Shown: positions 1-5,631 of the stretch, in pieces
How the letters are laid out: every line of letters begins with the position of its first letter
Position numbering within the stretch: position 1 is the stretch's first letter
From: an uncultured Alphaproteobacteria bacterium
Lineage (GTDB): Bacteria > Pseudomonadota > Alphaproteobacteria > UBA9655
Direction: 5' to 3'
Length of the DNA: 5,702 bases
Assembly (NCBI GenBank): GCA_937967795.1
Contig: CALBSK010000025.1
Coordinates: 1 to 5,702, forward strand
Program-made: the position numbers and the translations under genes
Notes under the pieces: generated by a model
Told to the model about the DNA's origin: nothing
The model's database searches: none
Seen by the model: only the letters and a program-made list of their open reading frames with translations

Positions 1-63
1 AAAAAGTATTCGCCTGAAGACCATATTGATGTTGCATGGGCCAAAGTTTACTTAGTACGCTAG
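1..63 (+). CDS. C-terminal fragment of an unrecognised protein, ending at the insertion-sequence junction
   Basis: The first frame of the window reads through 20 codons (KKYSPEDHIDVAWAKVYLVR) and stops at TAG 61-63. The start lies outside the window. The fragment is too short to recognise and no domain can be assigned. The insertion sequence begins at the G of this TAG. Removing the element and one copy of the duplicated target bases gives CGC-TAG-ACT, so the stop codon was already present before the insertion, and the protein end is probably native rather than truncated. That this is a gene at all rests only on an open frame running into a stop. It could be chance, since 20 codons is a short open run. 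Confidence 0.3.
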   Translation, partial: KKYSPEDHIDVAWAKVYLVR

Positions 64-81
64 AAAAAATAAAATTTACAA
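63..81 (+). repeat. Left terminal inverted repeat of the insertion sequence
   Basis: These 19 bp are the exact reverse complement of 1334-1352. The match extends to position 88 with mismatches at 82 and 85. The transposase stop codon (minus-strand TAA at 76-78) lies inside this repeat, so the gene uses the element to its very edge. Confidence 0.9.
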
Positions 82-1305
82 ATTGAGGATCGGATGAGGA
101 TGGAGGGTGTAGTTCCATTTTCCCTGAAATTTCGAATGTTCAATATTGATTGACTCAAATTCTTCATCGGATATTTTTTTACCTGTGTCATAATGATTTT
201 TATCAATACTCGTTTTGACTTTTAATCCAGTTTTTGTTGTTGTATTGCCGATCAGCTCAACGATCGTTTGTAAGCTCACTAAGGGTTTCCCTCTCCAATT
301 CTGAGAAATGTAAGAAAACAAGCGATGTTCAATTTTATTCCATTTACTGGTTCCTGGAGGAAAGTGGCAAACCGTAATACTCTTACCCCATTCATCGCTA
401 AGTTTTTGCAGCTCAAATTTCCATAGCTTTGCTCTATAGTTATTACTTCCTCCGCAGTCCGCTGTAATCATAATCTCTGTGCAATTTTCATAAAGTACTT
501 TTCCCATATTATTCCACCATATCCGAATGCTATTAACCGCAAACTCAGCTGTGTCATGGCTTATTCCAATGTTAACCCAGCCTTCATTTCGGGTAATATC
601 ATAAATTCCATAAGGAGCTGCTTTTCCCAGTGTTTTATCTGGAAAATCGTGAGTATTAACCTCTACCCATTCTCCTTTTGGCATCCACTCTTTCCCATTG
701 TTTTTAAAATTTCCTATGTTTTCTTTCTTCTTTGTGTCTACTGATAAAACTGGATTTTTATTCTTCTGAAATTCTTTGGCTTTTTCATTAATAAATTGAA
801 ATTGTGCATCTCGGTCAGGATGATCTTCTTTGCCCTCTTTTGTCTTTTTGTTACCTTTTAAACTATAATCTTGATCTTTTAAAAGCCTATAAACGGTACG
901 TTGCGTCACTCTGTGGCCTTTGTTATTTAATTCATCGGCTAATTTTATTGTACTTTTTGAACTCCACCTCAGGGGATTTTCTGGGTCCCCTCTTGTCACT
1001 GGTTCTATCATTTCATTGAGATCTTTTAAAAGAGAGGAATCTTTCTCGGTGAGCTTTTTGCGACCTCCTCCTGCTTTGCGCAATTTAGTAGGGTTGAACA
1101 ATTTCTTTCTTTTCAACTCTTTAAGGCCACTTGTAATCGTCGGACGCGATACTCTTGTTGCTTTATGAACGGCCGTTACCCCTCCATACCCTATCGCTTC
1201 TGCTTCGGTTGCACACCAAATTCGTCGCGATTGCTCATTTAAAACAGGGGAAATTTGCTTGTACTTCTGTGAAATTAAGCCTATCTTTTCTCTTGAATTC
1301 TCCAT
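76..1305 (-). CDS. ISAzo13-type DDE transposase
   Basis: This 409-residue protein should catalyse cutting and joining of the element ends with an RNase H-fold DDE active site. The N-terminal part holds a helix-turn-helix around residues 37-66 (GYGGVTAVHKATRVSRPTIT) and a second helical DNA-binding region around 113-142 (STIKLADELNNKG...TQRTVYRLL), joined by a basic GGGRKK linker. The probable catalytic residues are D190 in SVDTKKKE, D283 in ITADCGGSN and E326 in SKWNKIEHRLF. The PPGTSKWNKIEH block is typical of the ISAzo13 family (Rhodopirellula-type transposase DDE domain). Length is normal for the family and no frameshift or internal stop is seen, so it is probably functional. The ATG at 1303-1305 lacks a Shine-Dalgarno sequence. 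It lies six bases from a good -10 box, which supports this start as a leaderless one. Family assignment is from motif recognition, not a search. Confidence 0.93.
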   Translation of the reverse strand: MENSREKIGLISQKYKQISPVLNEQSRRIWCATEAEAIGYGGVTAVHKATRVSRPTITSGLKELKRKKLFNPTKLRKAGGGRKKLTEKDSSLLKDLNEMIEPVTRGDPENPLRWSSKSTIKLADELNNKGHRVTQRTVYRLLKDQDYSLKGNKKTKEGKEDHPDRDAQFQFINEKAKEFQKNKNPVLSVDTKKKENIGNFKNNGKEWMPKGEWVEVNTHDFPDKTLGKAAPYGIYDITRNEGWVNIGISHDTAEFAVNSIRIWWNNMGKVLYENCTEIMITADCGGSNNYRAKLWKFELQKLSDEWGKSITVCHFPPGTSKWNKIEHRLFSYISQNWRGKPLVSLQTIVELIGNTTTKTGLKVKTSIDKNHYDTGKKISDEEFESINIEHSKFQGKWNYTLHPHPILNL

Positions 1306-1311
1306 TCAGTG

Positions 1312-1340
1312 TTTATACACAGTTTACCTAAAATTGTAAA
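1312..1340 (-). promoter_or_regulatory. Transposase promoter, apparently giving a leaderless mRNA
   Basis: On the minus strand the -35 box TTTACA (1335-1340) is followed by a 17-bp spacer and the -10 box TATAAA (1312-1317); each matches consensus at five of six bases. Only six bases (1306-1311) separate the -10 box from the transposase ATG, so transcription should start at or within a base or two of the start codon. The -35 box lies within the right inverted repeat, so transposase bound at this end could block its own promoter. Confidence 0.7.
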
Positions 1341-1352
1341 TTTTATTTTTTC
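1334..1352 (-). repeat. Right terminal inverted repeat of the insertion sequence
   Basis: These 19 bp are the exact reverse complement of 63-81. The repeat carries the -35 box of the transposase promoter. The next bases outward are TA and then G, matching the left flank TA. Confidence 0.9.
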
Positions 1353-1361
1353 TAGACTCCT

Positions 1362-1405
1362 TATATTCAAACCTACCATAACTTCCTAAAATATATTCAG
1401 ACCCT
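1362..1405 (+). repeat. Short direct repeat pair TATATTCA, 30 bp apart
   Basis: TATATTCA occurs at 1362-1369 and 1392-1399. The copies are followed by similar tails (AACCTA and GACCCTA). The 30-bp period is close to three helical turns, which would put two bound proteins on the same DNA face. The copies are short and AT-rich, so chance is a real alternative. Confidence 0.25.
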
Positions 1406-1441
1406 AAAATTGAAGGTTAGAAATTTTTAATATGGAAAACG

Positions 1442-1544
1442 AATGCGACAGTGCGACAAATGCGACAGCATCCCTTCAGGCCACAGAAACATTGGGATTT
1501 GGGTGTCGCATTGACTTTTGGGGAGAATGCGACAAAGTGCGACA
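1442..1544 (+). repeat. TGCGACA heptamer array (iteron- or operator-like)
   Basis: The heptamer TGCGACA occurs six times within about 100 bp. Direct copies are at 1444-1450, 1452-1458, 1461-1467, 1528-1534 and 1538-1544, and one inverted copy (TGTCGCA) is at 1504-1510. Four copies share the longer form AATGCGACA (1442, 1459, 1526 and the inverted one at 1504-1512). Two have GTGCGACA (1451 and 1537). The direct copies in each cluster are 8 to 10 bp apart, close to one helical turn. The array ends 35 bp before the start codon of the 290-residue unknown protein and contains no convincing promoter of its own. This arrangement resembles iterons of a plasmid-like origin or clustered operators for a regulator. 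The binding protein is not known from sequence; the 290-residue protein, the HTH protein and the primase-helicase are all candidates. Confidence 0.75.
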
Positions 1545-1568
1545 CTTAAGTTGATGGGATAAAAATGA

Positions 1569-1576
1569 AGAGGTGA
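1569..1576 (+). promoter_or_regulatory. Strong Shine-Dalgarno sequence for the 290-residue protein
   Basis: AGAGGTGA is an eight-base perfect complement of the 16S rRNA 3' end and lies three bases before ATG 1580-1582. An in-frame TGA (1574-1576) is part of the site, so no upstream start is possible. Confidence 0.8.
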
Positions 1577-1579
1577 AGA

Positions 1580-2452
1580 ATGACCTTATGGAATGAACAT
1601 CGGGCCTTGTCAGAAGATTTTTTAACCCAACACCACGATCTTGTCCTTTACGACGTTTTTCATCGTGTGGTGGCTTTTCTTCTGTATCCTCCTCGTTGTT
1701 CTTGTGAAAGCTACCTTTGTCAGTGCGATTCTATAAGGGCTAGGATTACCCTTTCTCTCAATCTGGACTTCTATAATAAGCTTCAAGAAAGGAATGAAGA
1801 TTCAGAATTTCTTATCGCGGCACGGCTTCTTCTGAAAATTCCTGAGGTAAGTTATTTTCAAAAGCATTATACAAACGCTTATCCTTCATGGCTTATCGAT
1901 AAAGACTTGAGCCGGGAAGAAAAGAACTTCAATCATGTCAACCAGTTAGCTTGGACTCTCCTTCGCCTTTTCAAAACTCATCAACTTTCCATCTTTAGGG
2001 AATCAAAAACCAGTATCAACGAATCGTTGGAAGTGATTTTTGGAAAAACCCCAGTAAAAACGAAAAGAAAAAAGGGCTCAAAAAAAGAAGATCTTGGGGG
2101 AGAACACGCCCACAAAAAGCAGTTCAAGCGCTATAAAGCCGTTTCTCACTTTATCGTGGCCCTTTACTTCATGAAAATTGAAAATAAGCAAGAAGATACG
2201 CTTTTGTTCTTCCAGAATCAGCCGGATAGGATAAGCCAATTTTTAAGCCTTGCCCATTGGTTTAGGGAAAAGTTTCTGCTTCTTCAGACGCCCAACACTA
2301 AAAAAAAGGACGTGTTTTTAGAAGAAGAGATTTTGCCCCTTCCTTCTTGGGTAAACTCTCAAGGGATTGACATTCCTATCGAGCCCTTTGAAGAAAAGCT
2401 TGAAGAGATAAATGCTCCCTATGTAGAGTATTTAAATTCAAAATCCGCCTAA
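1580..2452 (+). CDS. Hypothetical 290-residue protein with a CxCx4CxC cluster, next to the heptamer array
   Basis: I do not recognise the family. The frame is open for 290 codons with a strong ribosome binding site. An in-frame stop just upstream fixes the start at ATG 1580. Near the N-terminus, C40, C42, C47 and C49 form a CxCx4CxC cluster that could bind a metal, with histidines at 18, 19 and 28 nearby. Residues 159-187 are very basic (VKTKRKKGSKK, then HAHKKQFKRYK) and could contact nucleic acid. The rest looks mixed helical, and the C-terminus is acidic. No signal peptide or membrane segment is evident. It lies 35 bp downstream of the TGCGACA array and upstream of the HTH and Toprim/DUF3987 genes in the same direction. 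An array-binding replication or control protein is therefore a plausible but unproven guess. No nuclease, polymerase or integrase motif was found. Confidence 0.8.
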   Translation: MTLWNEHRALSEDFLTQHHDLVLYDVFHRVVAFLLYPPRCSCESYLCQCDSIRARITLSLNLDFYNKLQERNEDSEFLIAARLLLKIPEVSYFQKHYTNAYPSWLIDKDLSREEKNFNHVNQLAWTLLRLFKTHQLSIFRESKTSINESLEVIFGKTPVKTKRKKGSKKEDLGGEHAHKKQFKRYKAVSHFIVALYFMKIENKQEDTLLFFQNQPDRISQFLSLAHWFREKFLLLQTPNTKKKDVFLEEEILPLPSWVNSQGIDIPIEPFEEKLEEINAPYVEYLNSKSA

Positions 2453-2475
2453 CCTCGGCAAAATTTTTGCCAAGG
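2453..2475 (+). repeat. Inverted repeat directly after the stop codon of the 290-residue protein
   Basis: A stem forms from CCT plus GGCAA against TTGCC plus AGG, with one C-A mismatch and a five-base loop. It begins at the first base after the TAA at 2450-2452. No T-run follows on either strand, so a classical intrinsic terminator is not supported. It may protect the 3' end of the message or be a protein site. Confidence 0.4.
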
Positions 2476-2511
2476 TCCCGTCTACCTGGATCTATATTCG
2501 TTTATAATCTA

Positions 2512-2588
2512 CTTTTATATACTTCTATAGACGTTACCTTAGAAATTTTATTGTCAAACTTTTATTTTAGATTTTCTTTTATATACTT
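2512..2588 (+). promoter_or_regulatory. AT-rich direct repeats with possible -10 boxes upstream of the HTH gene
   Basis: The 13-mer CTTTTATATACTT occurs at 2512-2524 and again at 2576-2588 in a very AT-rich stretch. Each copy contains TATACT (2518-2523 and 2582-2587), a five-of-six match to a -10 box, and TATAAT occurs just before at 2503-2508. No good -35 box lies at the right distance from any of them, so the exact promoter cannot be named. The repeat pair may be an operator for the HTH regulator encoded 90 bp downstream. It could also be an easily melted segment. Confidence 0.4.
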
Positions 2589-2678
2589 TTGATAACGACG
2601 ACGAGTGTTATTCACTTTTCTTGAATAAACGCACGTCTTCGTTGCAGGACTTGAAGAGAGATAAGAAAGGATAAAAGT

Positions 2679-2894
2679 ATGGACGAAACCAATAAAAATC
2701 GCCTCTTAACACGGAAAGAAGCGGCCGACTTCCTGGGCATCCGATTAAATACACTTGCTCTGTGGAAATCAACAAAACGATACAACCTTCCTGTGGTGAA
2801 GGTGGGAAGACTTGCCAAGTACCGTTACGGAGACCTTCTGGAATTCGTAGAGCAACGGACGGTGAATAAGCCAGATTTTGCGAATGATAATTAA
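2679..2894 (+). CDS. AlpA/excisionase-type helix-turn-helix DNA-binding protein
   Basis: This 71-residue protein is almost entirely one DNA-binding domain of the MerR-like winged-helix type called HTH_17, found in AlpA regulators and phage excisionases. Residues 9-20 (LLTRKEAADFLG) form the first helix of the motif and 24-32 (NTLALWKST) the recognition helix. LPVVKVGRLAKYRYGDLLEFVEQ (37-59) is the wing and closing helix. The ATG at 2679 has an AAAGG ribosome binding site eight bases upstream (2666-2670). Its 3' end overlaps the start region of the primase-helicase gene, so the two are probably co-translated. In mobile elements such proteins commonly activate or repress integration and replication genes or help excision. 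Which of these applies here cannot be read from the sequence, and no integrase is in the window. The AT-rich repeats upstream are a plausible self-regulatory site. Confidence 0.88.
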   Translation: MDETNKNRLLTRKEAADFLGIRLNTLALWKSTKRYNLPVVKVGRLAKYRYGDLLEFVEQRTVNKPDFANDN

Positions 2895-5304
2895 AGGCTC
2901 TTCTCTACCTATGAGCGGTGCAAGAGAGTTCAGCCAAGCCATGGTTCAGGAGGGCATTCCTCTTCAAGGAGATATTATCCCTGATGGGAAGATTCATCGC
3001 TTTCCTGTTGGTAAAAAAGGCCACAAAGATGGATGGTATGTCTTTCATGGCATGGCAGGCGCTTTTGGGGATTGGAGCCAAGATATCCATGAGAAATGGA
3101 GTGTAAAAAGTGAGAGAGTGGCTCATCAGGATAAAGAGAAGCTTCTTTCACAAATTAAGAAATCTCAAAAAAGTGCTGAGGAAGAAAGAATCCAAAAATA
3201 TGAGGAAACGGCCGTTCTTGCCTTAGAAAAATGGAATTCTTTTTCAGATACAGGCACTTCTTCTTATCTTGAAAGGAAAAAAGTAGGGGCTTTTGGTTTA
3301 CGCTTTAGACAAAACTATCTGATCATCCCTGTTAGAGATAGATCTCGTAAGCTCTGGAGTCTTCAATGGATCAGACAGGATGGAAAAAAACGGTTCCTGA
3401 ACGGGGGGCGCAAAAAGGGCTGTTTCCATCACATAGGCGTTCTCGAAGATGGGAGACCTATTATCATCACTGAAGGCTATGCGACAGGAGCCAGTGTTTA
3501 TATGGCAACGGAACAACCAACGGTGATTGCCTTTGATGCAGGCAACTTGGATCCGGTCATTGACGAATTAAAAAAGGCCTATCCGAAAAGCCCTCTTCTT
3601 ATTGCGGGAGACGATGACCGTTGGAAAGAGGCAAATACGGGGCGAGAAAAAGCAGAACAAACAGCTCGAAAATATGGTTGTACCCTTGTTTTTCCTCAAT
3701 TCAAAAATACTGAAACAAAACCGACTGACTTTAATGATCTGCACGTTTTAGAAGGGATCGAGGCTGTCAAAATCCAGATTGAACAAGCCCAACACAATTC
3801 TCCTGACCCATTACCTGAGCCCTTGCCCGTTAAAAATACACTTCTGCCCGTTCTTCCTATGACCCTTGAAATGCTGCCCATACCCTTCCAACCCTGGATA
3901 AGGGATATTGGCAATCGACGCCAATGTCCGCTTGATTTTGTGGCCATCCCCGCGATTCTAATGATCGCCAGTCTCATTGGCGCCCGATGTAGCATTAAGC
4001 CCAATGCACAAGATGATTGGACGGTGGTTCCAAACCTTTGGGGAGGCATTTTAGGTGATCCAGGAACCTTAAAAACACCCATCTGTTCAGAAGTCCTTTT
4101 TCCCTTTGGTCATTTAGAGCTCAAAGCCAAAGAAGAGTACACCGAAAAAAAGAGTCAATATGAAGCTGAAAAAACAGCCTTCCTTGAAGCAAAGAATGTC
4201 CTAGAGCGTCAAATCAAAGACGCGGTTGAAAAGGGACTGAACGCAGAGCTCAATTCCCTTAAGGAGCAACTGGCAGATCTTCTTAAAAAATGTCCGCCTG
4301 AGCCCATCTTCAAGCGCTATAAAGTTAGCGATACAACCCTTGAAAAAATGCATGAGATCTTGTCTCAAAATTCTGGGGGTGTTCTTGTCTTCCGTGATGA
4401 ACTCATGGGTTTTCTAGAAAGTTGGGAAAAGAAAGGCCACGAATCTGATCGAAGTTTTTATCTCGAAGCTTGGAATGGAGACAAACCCTACACCATTGAT
4501 CGCATGGGGCGGGGGACGATTCATGCCCAGAACATCTGTGTTTCCATTCTAGGGACAACCCAACCGGATAAAATAGCGGCTTACTTGAACAAGGCAGTCA
4601 CAAAGCTTGATAATGATGGGTTGTTACAGCGATTCCAGTTACTCGTTTATCCAGATAAGACGCCTTGGAAACTGGTGGACCAACGCCCCAGTTCCTTCGC
4701 AAGAAATCGCATTCTTCATGTTTGCAAAATGATCGATGGCATGGTGTTTACAGAGCACGGGGCAAAAGAGCCTGCGCCTCTTTATGAAGGGCAACATACT
4801 ATTCCTTACTTTCGGTTCTCGAGCGAAGCTCAATCCTTCTTTCATGACTGGATAAAACAACTGCAAGAAAAACTGGAAGGAAACGACCATCCGATTATTC
4901 TTCAGCACCTCTCTAAATACAGAAGCCTCATGCCTTCTTTGGCCCTTATCTTTCACATCATACATATTGCTGATGGGCAAAAAGACAGGGATGTTACGCT
5001 GGAATCGGCAAAGAGAGCGGCCACTTGTTGTACCTATCTCGAGTCTCACGCCCGTCGTATTTATGGCATGGTTTTAGATACCACCTTCGAGTCCTTCCCC
5101 AAGATCTCAAAAGCAGAAGAATTGCTCGCTTGGATAAAAAAACAAACAAATGACACAGAAAATTCTCTTACCCGTCGCTTCATCATGCGATACTCCAAAT
5201 TTAGAAGCTCAAAGGAGCTTGACCCTCTCCTTTCCGACCTTATCCAAATGGGGTATATCCAGGAAGCTTCTCAAAATAGTTTTAGTCTTGTATCCATAAG
5301 ATAA
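2884..5304 (+). CDS. Toprim and DUF3987 domain primase-helicase-like replication protein
   Basis: This roughly 806-residue protein, numbered from ATG 2884, is probably the replication enzyme of a mobile element. The N-terminal segment (DGKIHRF...GWYVFH...AGAFGDW, about 35-64) is the block usual before Toprim in this class; it has no cysteines, so no zinc ribbon. A Toprim domain (about 190-290) has E197 in ITEGYATG, the acidic run GDDD (242-245) and DFNDL (282-286). The DUF3987 ATPase region has an unusual P-loop GDPGTLKT (391-398) and a charged coiled-coil-like insert (410-470). It also has a Walker-B-like VLVFRDEL (500-507), GTTQP as possible sensor (557-561) and QRF with R583 as possible arginine finger. 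YLESHARRIYG (718-728) precedes a probable winged helix. The domains look complete, with no break. The start is uncertain: TTG 2878, ATG 2884 (11-bp overlap with the HTH gene) and ATG 2911 are all possible, and none has a well-spaced Shine-Dalgarno sequence. Confidence 0.92.
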   Translation: MIIKGSSLPMSGAREFSQAMVQEGIPLQGDIIPDGKIHRFPVGKKGHKDGWYVFHGMAGAFGDWSQDIHEKWSVKSERVAHQDKEKLLSQIKKSQKSAEEERIQKYEETAVLALEKWNSFSDTGTSSYLERKKVGAFGLRFRQNYLIIPVRDRSRKLWSLQWIRQDGKKRFLNGGRKKGCFHHIGVLEDGRPIIITEGYATGASVYMATEQPTVIAFDAGNLDPVIDELKKAYPKSPLLIAGDDDRWKEANTGREKAEQTARKYGCTLVFPQFKNTETKPTDFNDLHVLEGIEAVKIQIEQAQHNSPDPLPEPLPVKNTLLPVLPMTLEMLPIPFQPWIRDIGNRRQCPLDFVAIPAILMIASLIGARCSIKPNAQDDWTVVPNLWGGILGDPGTLKTPICSEVLFPFGHLELKAKEEYTEKKSQYEAEKTAFLEAKNVLERQIKDAVEKGLNAELNSLKEQLADLLKKCPPEPIFKRYKVSDTTLEKMHEILSQNSGGVLVFRDELMGFLESWEKKGHESDRSFYLEAWNGDKPYTIDRMGRGTIHAQNICVSILGTTQPDKIAAYLNKAVTKLDNDGLLQRFQLLVYPDKTPWKLVDQRPSSFARNRILHVCKMIDGMVFTEHGAKEPAPLYEGQHTIPYFRFSSEAQSFFHDWIKQLQEKLEGNDHPIILQHLSKYRSLMPSLALIFHIIHIADGQKDRDVTLESAKRAATCCTYLESHARRIYGMVLDTTFESFPKISKAEELLAWIKKQTNDTENSLTRRFIMRYSKFRSSKELDPLLSDLIQMGYIQEASQNSFSLVSIR

Positions 5305-5417
5305 AACCAAAAAACATCCTTCTCTTCTGCACATTAGAAAAATTATTTTTTTCACAAACTTTGGTTAAATTTCCATTTCACCCATCAACAAAAAAACCTT
5401 CATCTTAGGGTGGGCCT

Positions 5418-5435
5418 TGCGGCACCAGTGCGGCA
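5418..5435 (+). repeat. TGCGGCA heptamer pair, one base different from the left-hand array
   Basis: TGCGGCA occurs at 5418-5424 and 5429-5435, 11 bp apart (one helical turn). It differs from TGCGACA of the array at 1442-1544 only at the fifth base. The two sets bracket the three plus-strand genes. Being GC-rich within AT-rich DNA makes the pair stand out, but two heptamers alone are modest evidence. Confidence 0.45.
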
Positions 5436-5447
5436 CTGAGATTTTTT
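5426..5447 (+). terminator. Possible intrinsic terminator after the primase-helicase gene
   Basis: CAGTG-CGG-CACTG forms a five-pair hairpin (5426-5438). After AGA it is followed by six Ts (5442-5447). The stem is short and lies about 120 bases after the stop codon. It overlaps the second TGCGGCA heptamer, so it may instead be a protein site. Confidence 0.35.
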
Positions 5448-5484
5448 CGAGCTTTTAGATTTCGTGAAAATTTCTTTGATTTCC

Positions 5485-5562
<78 letters not shown>

Positions 5563-5602
5563 ATACTTAAGAAAAGGCGCTCTCTCCCTTAAGAGTGTGC
5601 GG

Positions 5603-5631
5603 ACAATATCAATCCTTCTTCCATTTGTCGA
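5603..5631 (-). promoter_or_regulatory. Promoter of the initiator tRNA gene
   Basis: On the minus strand TCGACA (5626-5631, five of six matches to -35) is followed by a 17-bp spacer and TATTGT (5603-5608, four of six matches to -10). A GC-rich stretch follows the -10 box (CCGCACAC), as in promoters of stable RNA genes under growth-rate control. Transcription would start near 5596, giving a leader of about 33 nt. CTTAAG occurs twice around this leader (5566-5571 and 5588-5593) and could pair into a small hairpin. Confidence 0.6.

Larger units (their letters stand above)
63..1352 (-). mobile_element. Complete insertion sequence, ISAzo13-like, with TA (or CTAG) target duplication
   Basis: The element is about 1290 bp and is bounded by perfect 19-bp inverted repeats (63-81 and 1334-1352), starting GAAAAAATAAAATTTACAA. 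Similarity continues to 26 bp with two mismatches. The dinucleotide TA occurs immediately outside both ends (61-62 and 1353-1354), consistent with a 2-bp target duplication. Because the flanks read CTAG at both ends (60-63 and 1352-1355), a 4-bp CTAG duplication is equally possible, and the exact end cannot be decided from one copy. The single gene inside is an intact DDE transposase of the ISAzo13 type, on the minus strand and filling nearly the whole element. Its stop codon lies inside the left repeat and its promoter -35 inside the right repeat. Matching ends and an open transposase frame suggest a recent and possibly still active insertion. Confidence 0.9.

Noticed and set aside
556..1168. 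Plus-strand open frames inside the transposase gene
   Set aside because: They are the antisense of an intact, motif-bearing transposase and have no supported starts.
1334..1362. Outward promoter from the right end of the insertion sequence driving the downstream genes
   Set aside because: TTGTAA (1334-1339) could be a -35 box, but CTCCTT at 17-bp spacing is not a -10 box.
1511..1539. TTGACT at 1511-1516 as -35 box of a promoter for the 290-residue protein
   Set aside because: At 16 to 18 bp spacing there is only heptamer sequence (AAAGTG and similar), with no -10 box.
1442..1544. Heptamer array as a CRISPR
   Set aside because: Repeats are seven to nine bases, spacing is one to a few bases within clusters, and one copy is inverted; none of this fits a CRISPR.
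2453..2475. Hairpin after the 290-residue gene as an intrinsic terminator
   Set aside because: There is a stem with one mismatch but no T-run after it on either strand; listed only as an inverted repeat.
3696..4082. Minus-strand open frame of 128 codons inside the primase-helicase gene
   Set aside because: It lies wholly within a gene with clear conserved motifs on the other strand and has no recognisable domain; it is a shadow frame. The same holds for the 136-codon minus-strand frame at 4639-5049.
5390..5424. Terminator of the tRNA gene on the minus strand
   Set aside because: A run of seven Ts exists on that strand (5390-5396), but the adjacent stem ACCCT/AAGGT has a mismatch and the better GCAA-capped stem is too far from the T-run.
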